DNA of 64,000 bases from Nothopassalora personata. Its lineage: Eukaryota; Ascomycota; Dothideomycetes; Mycosphaerellales; Mycosphaerellaceae. The position numbers and the translations under genes were made by a program. The stretch covers positions 5,146,001 through 5,210,000 of the forward strand of contig CM066287.1 of the NCBI GenBank assembly GCA_033816765.1, written 5' to 3'. Shown here piece after piece: positions 45,401 through 52,704 of this stretch. The number at the start of each line of letters is the position of its first letter. The first letter of the stretch is position 1. Under the pieces are notes generated by a model, which saw only the letters and a program-made list of their open reading frames with translations, was not told the DNA's origin and searched no databases.

Positions 45401-47217
45401 TGGTTGACCTGCCACCAAGCGAACTCGACGGCATGACTTACACCAATGTTATGACAGTCACCGACAGACTCACTAAGGAAGTGGAACTGATACCCATCGG
45501 CGCGATGACAGCGCAGAACGCGGCGCGACTTTTCTTAAAGCACGTGTTCACCCGGCATGGCCTCCCAGAAACCATCACGTCTGATCGCGGAAAGCAGTTC
45601 ATCGCCACTTTCTGGAAGCGCCTATGCAAGATGCTGCGCATCAGCAGGAAGCTGAGTTCCTCCTACCACCCTGAAACGGATGGGCAATCAGAACGCACTA
45701 ACCAAGAGATGGAACAGTACTTACGCACCTTCACGAATGAGGCACAGAGCGACTGGGCCGACTGGCTGTGCTTAGCGCAGTTCGCTATTAACAACCGAGT
45801 GTCGGAGACCACTGGAGTGTCACCGTTCTACGCCAATGTTGGATATAACCCAGAGTTCACCGAGCGTATCGATTTGCAAGCAGGCAAGGACCGACACATG
45901 ACAACCCTTCAGCGACTCGACAGCAAGTCAGCCGAAGCCTTCGCCAAACGCATCTGTGAGCTACATCGCAATCTTCAAGAGAACATGAGGATGTCACAGG
46001 CGCTGCAAGCCGAAGCAGCAAACAGGCACCGAAGCATCCCACCAGACTACAAGGTTGGCGACTGGGTGTATCTAAGCACGAAGAACATTCGCACCACTCG
46101 ACCATCCAAGAAGCTGGACCGCAGATATGCAGGACCGTACCAGATCACGGAGGTGATGCCCGCTAGGCTGTCATACAAGCTGAACCTGTCGGACGCATTG
46201 AGCGGACTCGATAATTGCTTCCACACCTCCCTGTTACAGCGAGCCGACAACCCCGATCTCCCACCGCTCGAGGGACAGCACCTGGCACCGCCGCCGCCAG
46301 TGGCCATCGAACCCGACACAACTGCAGCTGACGCAGTCGCCGATGTCACAGTCACAGCCCCGGCACCAGAATATGAGGTGGACAAGATCTTGGACATGTA
46401 CACGCGGAAGCGCGCAGGCAAAGTGAAGAAGGGAAAGAAGCGCAAGGTGGACACTTGGTACAAGGTGCGATGGACTGGCTATCAGGATATGGAGGCCGGA
46501 GAGACTTGGCAACCTGCAGAGGACCTGTTTGTGAGGGCAGCCGCCGCTCTTGCGGACTTTCACCACAGCCGGCCGGATTTGCCCACGCCTCAGGGCTTCG
46601 CAACGCCATCTGACTGGTCTCCAGTCAATGAGGTGCTCGGACTTAACACGATCAGGGTCGACAGAGACACCGCCACAAATAAGCCTAGCCGAGCCTTGCC
46701 TCTGATAGAATCTGGTCAGCGCATGTTCACTACGCACCGCTACGATGATCAGGTTACAGGAAAGTCCGTCGTCCCAACTGAGGATCACGGTGCAAGCCGC
46801 CGCCCTCAGCTCTACGACAGAACAGACAGTTGTACCGATGTTCTAGCGAACCCTGCAGAGCCTGCATTGATACCCAACCTTGGTCAAAAGGATCAGACGC
46901 GAGCGTTCGCCGAAGAGGGGCTTAGGCCCTGGGCGTGCCAGCAGTATGAGCAAACAGAGTCTGATGCGCAAGCCGCAGCAGTAGTGACAGAGATGGAGGA
47001 CGACCTTGAAGACGATTGGACGTTTGCACGATTATGGAGTTCGACAGGCAAGGGTGATAAGTGGCCGCACAAGACGATGGATAGGCGAGTTAATGGACTG
47101 AACGCTCAGAGGACTGAGACGAGTTTTGAGAGGGGGGGTACTGTCACGGGCAGCCCGCGACCCTTCACTGACGATGCGTCGTCCCGGCGGAACCTCGGAC
47201 CTTCCGCATCGGGTTAG
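42343..47217 (+). CDS. Pol polyprotein of element D: PR-RT-RNaseH-IN-chromodomain
   Basis: Expressed most likely as a Gag-Pol fusion by -1 frameshifting. There is no ATG near the start, and the overlap with gag is 70 nt. Numbering from the GTG at 42,415 (1600 codons): aspartic protease with D69-S-A; RT with GGGLRVCIDYRGLN and catalytic YLDD 488-491; RNase H (ETDSSD); integrase with an HHCC finger (HPGRARTYELV...CRRC) and catalytic D994, D1057, E1093, an exact DD35E; and a chromodomain at about 1320-1375 (YKVRWTGYQDMEAGETW). About 220 residues of acidic, uncharacterised C-terminus follow, and the frame ends 76 nt inside the 3' LTR. All key residues are present, so the enzyme should be functional. 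Confidence 0.95.
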   Translation, partial: QQRRQHQPQFPGRRAGKWRGHCLSVADSGQPNNQGQKEHEIERHRVQEQDTDTDYGEELKISACALEPQQPDVHPHIVLPVMIQHGKARGLVDSASTSLFLDWKFTRKHRIPLIPLVRNKNLTLGDGKAAARRITHVALVDVDIDGHHEQMLCYITDLEYDIVLGLPWLSTHNPNIFWETGEVALRSDYCFGHCLKNKTSTTVQSLNHRHRQRKEAMKYGPEPFTDDRSFTAGGAEAELNLSSMGLYDDDEEVECIGVTQRAFEMYAHRPGAECFYILSTGKEDEEGDGEIKLSAMAADDLDQFLNKEFNHNPKEKLPPEYHDLVDAFSAKDHEGLPPHRPGIDHEIHIKPDGPQEPPYRKPYGLAPQENEAVKKWVTEQEQQGKVRPAGQKTSQSPAPVLVVRKPGGGLRVCIDYRGLNAITIKNRYPIPLIQETLNRMHGKRYFTKLDIVAAFNKLRIAEGHEWLTAFATRYGVYECLVLPFGLCNGPASFQSYINSVLQEHLDDFVSAYLDDVLIFSDTLEEHIEHVRKVLAKLRDAGLTVDIDKCEFHQQRVKYLGLIITPDGIEMDPEKLECIQSWEAPSNLKDVQAFLGFANFYRRFIEAFSRLAAPLTELTKSNGPSNHKNRRVDWTPACQAAFDALKAAFSKAGMLAHYVPGRQTVVETDSSDFVNAGVLSQYDEEGVLHPVAFYSKKLSPQECNYEIYDKELLAIIKAFEEWRPELACEADDDTIEPVKVFTDHKNLEYFMTTKQLNRRQARWAEFLSQFNFRIVYRPGVQGTKPDSLTRRSQDLPQGVDDPRNQHQHQTLLPPERFLKIDSMRATVEDAAEDVAPVENTPTAPIEEALNPEATEFIPSTQTQTASETEQEAELEYRMTMAYAADADLKSAIRALQKGETPALLQKAKVHPVHCKVEGDLLYVRNQYNDWSLWVPEDQKLRTRIVKMNHDTPAAGHPGRARTYELVAREFYWPGLARSVRRYNANCRRCRTTKSVHTQPPGLLHPLSVPERPWQHIAVDFVVDLPPSELDGMTYTNVMTVTDRLTKEVELIPIGAMTAQNAARLFLKHVFTRHGLPETITSDRGKQFIATFWKRLCKMLRISRKLSSSYHPETDGQSERTNQEMEQYLRTFTNEAQSDWADWLCLAQFAINNRVSETTGVSPFYANVGYNPEFTERIDLQAGKDRHMTTLQRLDSKSAEAFAKRICELHRNLQENMRMSQALQAEAANRHRSIPPDYKVGDWVYLSTKNIRTTRPSKKLDRRYAGPYQITEVMPARLSYKLNLSDALSGLDNCFHTSLLQRADNPDLPPLEGQHLAPPPPVAIEPDTTAADAVADVTVTAPAPEYEVDKILDMYTRKRAGKVKKGKKRKVDTWYKVRWTGYQDMEAGETWQPAEDLFVRAAAALADFHHSRPDLPTPQGFATPSDWSPVNEVLGLNTIRVDRDTATNKPSRALPLIESGQRMFTTHRYDDQVTGKSVVPTEDHGASRRPQLYDRTDSCTDVLANPAEPALIPNLGQKDQTRAFAEEGLRPWACQQYEQTESDAQAAAVVTEMEDDLEDDWTFARLWSSTGKGDKWPHKTMDRRVNGLNAQRTETSFERGGTVTGSPRPFTDDASSRRNLGPSASG
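42388..42430 (+). promoter_or_regulatory. Programmed -1 ribosomal frameshift signal between gag and pol of D
   Basis: GGGAAAT at 42,388-42,394 reads G-GGA-AAT in the gag frame, a canonical X-XXY-YYZ slippery heptamer. After a 5-nt spacer, GGCCACTG (42,400-42,407) can pair with CAGTGGTC (42,423-42,430), an 8-bp stem with one G-U and a 15-nt loop holding a possible inner CC/GG pair. The gag stop (42,410-42,412) lies in the loop. The -1 frame is open from 42,343 and leads into pol without a stop. Shifting is inferred from sequence. Confidence 0.75.
47127..47141 (+). promoter_or_regulatory. Polypurine tract of element D
   Basis: TTGAGAGGGGGGGTAC, with a run of purines, lies immediately upstream of the 3' LTR. 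This is the expected primer site for plus-strand DNA synthesis. It lies within the pol reading frame. Confidence 0.7.
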
Positions 47218-47325
47218 CGCGGCTTGGCGATGGTTTATCTATCCGCCGCGCCTCGCGCTCCTCTTTCGTAGCTTCGTAGAACAACAACTATCTCATTCGG
47301 ACCCTATGGTACGCGCGCCCTTACA
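47142..47325 (+). repeat. 3' LTR of element D
   Basis: Same 184 bp as the 5' LTR except G at 47,233. Contains the pol stop codon (TAG, 47,215-47,217). Followed by TSD ctact. Confidence 0.95.
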
Positions 47326-48169
47326 CTACTATAGGCGTTCTAATGAGGTAGGCCGCATATAAGAAGACGCTACGTTAGATTAACCCTTACTTTATCGAGA
47401 TCCGCGACGATAACTATCTTAAACTCTAGAGAAGCTAGAGCATGTACTAGGTGATGGACCTCTATCGTAACTTTAAGACGCTAAGTAAGAGCGCTATAGG
47501 GTTTAAGTATAGACGCCTAGTACCCGGCTATCCTTTTCCTACGGGCGTACACCTTAGTAGCATTAGCCCTCTATCCGATGCCCTAGCGGGTTTAAAGTCT
47601 TAGAACGATAACGAAGTTATCCTTAATACTAGAAAGTAGCTTAATGCTACGGTCCGCCTAGACTCGGAGCTCTTCTATAAGAAGATGTATAAGTAGCGCG
47701 TCCGAGCTATAAAATTAATAGATAAGTAGCTTAGCTTAGTTACTACTCTCGAGTAGCTATGCTTTATAAGCGAAGGGCGCGATAAGAGCTTCTTCCGTAA
47801 CTACTATAGGAACTTTACTAACTAGCCGCTTAGGGACGCGTCTAATAAGACTAGTATTAGCTACGATAACGAGTAGGTCTAGATAAAGGAGTTATGTAAG
47901 AATAAGTGGAACTAAGTAGTTAGTACGGGTTTATAGGCTCCTAGTTTCTAGTTGATTTTCCGGCTATAGCTATAGCCTATAGGTACTAGTTTCTAGTTCT
48001 AATTCTAGTTCTAGTTCTAGTTAATACTTCGGGTACGGGTACTTCTAGTCCTTAGATCTTACTTATTTCTTATAGTTACTTATCTTCCCTTAACTAACTT
48101 TCTAGCTACGCAATAGACTCGTCTTTAGATTTATTAGGTTACTAGTACTAACACTTACTTGTTTTATAA
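47326..48169 (+). mobile_element. Element E, segment 3, end of the first reading frame
   Basis: Removal of D joins 40,025 to 47,331 in frame (RVTT-IGVLM). The frame, with only TAG/TAA stops, runs on to about 47,915 and codes NPYFIEIRDDNYLKL-, VPGYPFPTGVHLSSI- and ISEGRDKSFFRNYY-like sequence. After this comes a repetitive TTCTAGTTCTAG stretch (47,945-48,025). I recognise no family. Confidence 0.45.
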
Positions 48170-48499
48170 ATGGCGTTCGCATTATTCGACTATCTAGCCC
48201 GTTCGATTAATACTAACATAGCTGCCTATTCCCTCGCTAGTTTCGTAGTATACGTTAACGTAGTACGACGGGCGCGAGTCGCGGTTATTAACGTTACTAT
48301 TACGGTCTCTATTAGAGGAATCCTTTCGATCTTTATAAACTATCGCTAGCAGGCCCTAGGATTGCCTAACATCTTATATGTTAAGCTAAATAATAGGGTG
48401 AGCTATTATGCTACTATAAGACTACCTTAGCTTATAGCGACTAACTACGCTACCTATAGTGCCCGGGCTTACTGCTTTAGAACCTAAGGACAGGTTCAG
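48170..48499 (+). pseudogene. Second reading frame of element E (unidentified)
   Basis: An ATG at 48,170 opens a frame of at least 110 codons with a hydrophobic N-terminal part (FALFDYLARSINTNIAAYSL, then FVVYVNVV), interrupted only by TAG/TAA. It can run on to about 48,560 into the terminal repeat. No known domain. It may be a small second protein of element E or simply a fortuitous open stretch. Confidence 0.35.
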
Positions 48500-48862
48500 G
48501 ACTAATAGGTTGTGTTAACCTTAGGTTTAGAGGGGATCCCTTAGGTCTAACTTACCCTAATTTCATTTTAGTTTAATTAGACATTTAGGTAAGCTAGTAG
48601 GACCTAGTATAGCTATTAAGATATATACTGCATAGTTAAGTATTATAAGCGTAGCATTAAGGAAACAATTCAATTCATACCTCTCGAGTAGAGGGCATAG
48701 GGGTTTAAGTCCGCCAATCCTCTTATTTATCTAGCTACTACGCTACTCGTTACGTGACCTAATTTCACGGTCCCGGGACCGGTAAATACTCCTGCTTACA
48801 TAAGCGCCGCTCTATACCACCACAACTCGGACAGGCCTACATAGGGTAGTTAGTAGACATTA
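48500..48862 (+). repeat. Uninterrupted copy of the 0.37 kb repeat (probable right end of E)
   Basis: Inverted match to 709-979 plus 8038-8135. GCTAG at 48,593-48,597 is the empty site corresponding to element A's target. It contains the palindrome 48,762-48,787. Homology reaches about 75 bp beyond that palindrome, so either the element extends past it or a larger unit was duplicated. Confidence 0.75.
48762..48787. repeat. GC-rich palindrome, copy 4
   Basis: Begins ATTTCACGGTCCC and continues into the complement ending CCGGTAAAT; it is the inverse of copy 1 (784-809). Possible right terminal inverted repeat of E. Confidence 0.8.
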
Positions 48863-50210
48863 ATAGTGCCTAAGAGGGCGAAGATAAGTAAGAGCTACTA
48901 AAGGAATACCCTTACCTTCCTTATCAAATCCCCTCTAAAAGGCGTCGGCTCTTTTAGACGCGGTCGCGTTATATATACTACGGCCGCGCCTCGTACTATA
49001 ATATTATCGTTAGTAGTTATAGAGATAGAGGTAGGGGTTATAGTAGGGAGGTAATCTTCTCTCCTCCCTCCTATACGCTCTAGAGGCGGTACGCTTATAG
49101 CGCGTAAGATCTCTAACTAATTAATCTCCTACTATATCTACTACTCTTTAATCTTAGCCCTTAAGGCCTCTATTCTTATAACTAAGGCTATACGACGCGC
49201 CTACTACTATACTCTAAGGCTTAGGGAAGGCGTAGGTAACTTACCGTTACGCGCGTTATAATTAGGCTCTATAGAGTATATAGATTATAATAAGAGGAAG
49301 ATTTAGGACTATAAGAACCGTAAGGGGATATTATAATATATAGCACGCCTACGATCTCGTAATTGTAGATAAACTAAATCTTACCTTCTTCTATAGACGC
49401 TATACGTATTACTTAGTATACGTATACGCGTTACGTACGGCTTACTAAGTCGGGTCTAGTAGTATATTATATATAAGGGTTAGCTATAGGCTACCCTTAT
49501 AGTAAGTTACTCTAAAGGTAACTTAATAACTTTCTAATAGCGTTACTTCGACGTTTCCGCTATTAAAGCCCTATTACCTAAAGGTAAGCTCTATAGTAGG
49601 GACGGACCTATATACTATAACCTAGTATTACTAGTATACTAACTACTACCTTATACTATATAATATAAAGTCTATAGTAAGCTAGAATATCTATCTTACT
49701 ATAAGTAGTAAGTACTCGGTTATATAATAGGAATAAACCCGGACTTATATATACTAGCTAACGTAGACATAGAAATTAAATCTAAAAATTTAAGTGGGTA
49801 TAATATAATATAATAAAACCCCCGTAATTTAAACCTAACACCTTATATATTTATTAGTAGATAGAGTAGTTCTATACTAAAGTAGTCCGTATAATAGGAC
49901 TACCTTAGCTACTCTACTAATATCTTATATTAATTATAACCTAATATATAGATTTATATCTAGTAATAATATAAGGACTTAGTAAGTATAAATAGGAGGT
50001 AAGATTAGGTACGTAGCCTTATCTAACGTAGCCTTACCTAAATATAGCTAACTTAGTAGCCTACTATAGTAGTCTATAATAGAACTAAAGTACTACGGTA
50101 TAAGAGCACTAACGTTACTAAGATAGCTACTAAGGAGGGTATAGCCTAGAGGATTATAGGATTATATAGAAATTAGCTTATTTACCTATAAGTAGCTACA
50201 TAAGCTAAGG
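48863..50210. repeat. RIP-decayed repeat remnant, partly related to element F
   Basis: No reading frame survives. About 49,330-49,500 matches the Gag-proximal part of F (37,741-37,905) in inverted orientation with many transitions. From about 49,500 the sequence is very TA-rich and shows no recognisable domain. At about 50,211 composition changes sharply to ordinary coding-type DNA, marking the edge of the transposon block. Confidence 0.65.
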
Positions 50211-50810
50211 TGGGGTATCACCATCTAGTGCAATTAGGCTCAAGCTTAAGATCCAGTCACGTGACCAGATTAGTCATTCACTTACACCTGTTCTTTTCAA
50301 GCACATAGAGTCTTAGATAGACACATGCAATGCACTGTCTGCTTTGAACCAGTCCTTCAACCAATCAATATATGAGCCCAAGCAAGTGAATGATTCAACC
50401 AAACAATCAGCCTGCTAACCAATACCCATAACACGTCACGAGCTGCACTACAGTACAATCATCCCTAATCGCTTCGCCAAGGCTCGCCGCGAGCGGGCCA
50501 TTCCGAGCCCTGCTGCGCATTGGCGATATCTGAGCTCGCTGAGGTAATCCTGAGGATGGCCATCTAGAACGAACATTGTTTGACCACAAAAATCAGACCA
50601 GACACACCAGGCCAACTTGGATCGTCCGTGCAATCAACAGGCGAGGCCAATCGGCCGTGTCTAGAAGTAAACAGTGGAACACAGTGGAAGCATGCAGGTG
50701 CCAACCGGAGGCACTTGTCGCCGTGACAGTGATGTCAGTCTCAAATCTACGCCGCCAATACTGGCTCCGCCGCAACACCCAACACTGCTTCTTTCTTTCT
50801 TCCCTCCACG
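50211..50810. other. Intergenic region upstream of the cytidine deaminase
   Basis: Ordinary base composition with CpA and TpG restored. Short overlapping frames on both strands have no recognisable product. A CT-rich stretch (50,785-50,808) just before the deaminase ATG is a typical fungal promoter/leader feature. Confidence 0.5.
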
Positions 50811-51466
50811 ATGTCAGAAGACTTCAGACCAGGACACTCTCGTCACGATACTGCACTGATACACGGACTGTCCTCTACGGAAGTCCAAAAGCTGTCAGAT
50901 ACATGCATTGAAGCTAAGGCAAGGGCGTACTGTAAGCAACGAAAGGACCACTTCACCATCGGGAGTTGACAAAGATCAGGTCCTTATTCTCATTTCCGTG
51001 TCGGGTGCTCGCTACTCCTGACGAATGGCGAGATCTTTCAAGGCGCCAACGTTGAGAATGCAGCATATCCCGTTGGCACATGTGCGGAGCGAGTGACCAT
51101 CGCCACTGCAGTGTGCCATGGAGCAAAGAAAGGCGACATTCGCGCTATAGCCGTCGCGACTGACATCAGTCCGCCTGCATCTCCTTGCGGCATGTGTCGT
51201 CAATTCATTAAGGAGTTCTGCGAGGTAGGCATTGCCCATTCCGCTTCTTTGCGATAACATTATGCTGATGCTTCACACAGCAAAACACTCCGATCCTCAT
51301 GTACGATAAGGATGGGAAATCGGTGGTCATGACACTGGAGCAACTGCTGCCGATGTCTTTTGGCCCTGAGAAGCTGTTGAGTCCAGATGAGCTCGCGAAT
51401 GATGTGTCACAGCAGTCTGGATTGGAGCATCGACGAGATGAGACTGAGCCCAGGGCAACGACATGA
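50811..51466 (+). CDS. CDD1: Cytidine deaminase (three exons)
   Basis: Converts cytidine and deoxycytidine to uridine and deoxyuridine in pyrimidine salvage; cytosolic zinc enzyme. Exons 50,811-50,931, 50,980-51,224 and 51,281-51,466 join in phase to 183 aa. Introns of 48 and 56 nt have GT..AG ends (gtaagc..tcag, gtaggc..acag). The zinc-site motifs are present: TCAERVTIATAV (Cys-Ala-Glu, with Glu as proton shuttle) and PCGMCRQF (PCxxC). The N-terminal substrate part reads CPYSHFRVG. The C-terminus PILMYDKDG...LLPMSFGPEKL is typical of the family, with a ~25-residue polar tail after it. The next gene, Jac1, starts 204 bp downstream on the same strand. Confidence 0.93.
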
Positions 51467-51670
51467 TGAAGAAGCTCAATAGGACTCAAAGAATACACTG
51501 CCCACTATCTAGTTTGCCACCAAGGTGTGTGTTTCTTGAGCATAACTCATATCTTCAGTTTTAGGTGACGTCAGAGCGAACTCGATTGAAGACGAAACAT
51601 CTCATGGTAGTCTCCATCTTAGCTTCGCAGTATCGTGCACCACACCATCCTCCAACACACACTTCCGAAC

Positions 51671-52393
51671 ATGAGCAGATATGTGACACGAGCTTTTGGC
51701 TTGATATATCGGACCACGCCATCGATACCGAGCACACGCAGCAAATATGTCTGCACGCGGTGTCAGACATGGATTGCCTCCGGAAACGAACAACGACCTT
51801 GCTCCGCCCGAAGAGCGTTCACCACATCGCGCATAGCACAACAGCACCAAGTCCTAGAATCGCACTTCGACTTCTTCCCTGAGACCTTCCCCCGAGGACC
51901 TCCACCACACGCTTCGTTCACGCCGGACCTCAAGCAACTTCGGAGAGAATTCCTGCAACTCCAAGCCAAAGCGCATCCCGACCTAGCGCCTGAATCGCAG
52001 AAACGGCATGCCGAGGCATTGAGCGCACGAATCAACGAAGCGTATAAGACCTTACAGGATCCTTTAAGACGAGCACAGTATCTCCTATCACAGCACGGGA
52101 TCGACGTTGAGGATGAGCGCGCGAAGCTTTCCGATAATGAACTGTTGATGGAGGTAATGGAGGCGCGCGAGGCAGTGGAAGAAGTTGAGAATGAAGAAGA
52201 GCTTGTAGACATCCAGGCAGAGAATAATGAGCGAATAGAGAAGAGCGTCGCAACACTGGACGAAGCTTTTGCGCAGGGGAAGCTGGAAGAGGCCGCCAGG
52301 GAAGCGATAAAGCTGCGGTATTGGATGAATATCAAGGAGAGCATACAAGGCTGGGAGAAAGGGAAAGGTGGAGGTATCATTCATCATCAATAG
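51671..52393 (+). CDS. JAC1: Mitochondrial J-protein co-chaperone Jac1/HscB
   Basis: 240 aa from the ATG at 51,671; an in-frame ATG at 51,635 adds 12 residues, but the inner one starts the typical targeting peptide (MSRYVTRAFGLIYR, basic and amphipathic). Jac1 stimulates the Hsp70 Ssq1 and binds the scaffold Isu1 for Fe-S cluster transfer in the mitochondrial matrix. The J-domain carries HPD at residues 92-94 (KAHPDLAP) and the conserved NEAYKTLQDPLRRAQYLL. The C-terminal HscB domain is a three-helix bundle (LLMEVMEAREAVEEV, LDEAFAQGKLEEAAREAIKLRYW). YVCTRC before the J-domain recalls the Cys pair of eukaryotic HscB proteins. No intron. Convergent with the transporter. Confidence 0.93.
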   Translation: MSRYVTRAFGLIYRTTPSIPSTRSKYVCTRCQTWIASGNEQRPCSARRAFTTSRIAQQHQVLESHFDFFPETFPRGPPPHASFTPDLKQLRREFLQLQAKAHPDLAPESQKRHAEALSARINEAYKTLQDPLRRAQYLLSQHGIDVEDERAKLSDNELLMEVMEAREAVEEVENEEELVDIQAENNERIEKSVATLDEAFAQGKLEEAAREAIKLRYWMNIKESIQGWEKGKGGGIIHHQ

Positions 52394-52704
52394 GAGGACC
52401 ATAAGATATTCCATCGATCTCTGTTCTAATAGACACTTGCTAGCATGCTATAGATATGTACAGAAGGAATGTACAACTAGCGATATGCTTGAGTGGGTCA
52501 TAGACATAGTTCTGCGGCATTTCGATCGGCGAAGTCATGTTCCTGCACTGCTCTCCAGCACTTGACTTCCTCCTTGAAGGGAGCTTGAGGTAGCGAGACC
52601 TTTTCCACAACGTCGAAAAAAGAGGATGATCGTTGATGATGCGAGATTGGCCTTCTCTATGTCATGCTAAGTATCTGCCGAACATTATAATGATTATATG
52701 CATT

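Larger units (their letters stand above)
40026..47325 (+). mobile_element. Element D: intact, un-RIPed Ty3/gypsy chromovirus
   Basis: A 7.3 kb element with two 184-bp LTRs that differ at a single base (C at 40,117, G at 47,233) and the TSD ctact at 40,021-40,025 and 47,326-47,330. Gag and Pol are both uninterrupted, in contrast to every other element in the block. Base composition is GC-richer, with normal CpA and TpG. It inserted into already RIP-mutated element E, so it arrived after RIP of its surroundings. By structure it could be autonomous. Confidence 0.97.

Noticed and set aside
51763..52380. Minus-strand frame of 205 codons opposite Jac1
   Set aside because: Ser/Cys-rich shadow of the Jac1 coding frame; no domain.
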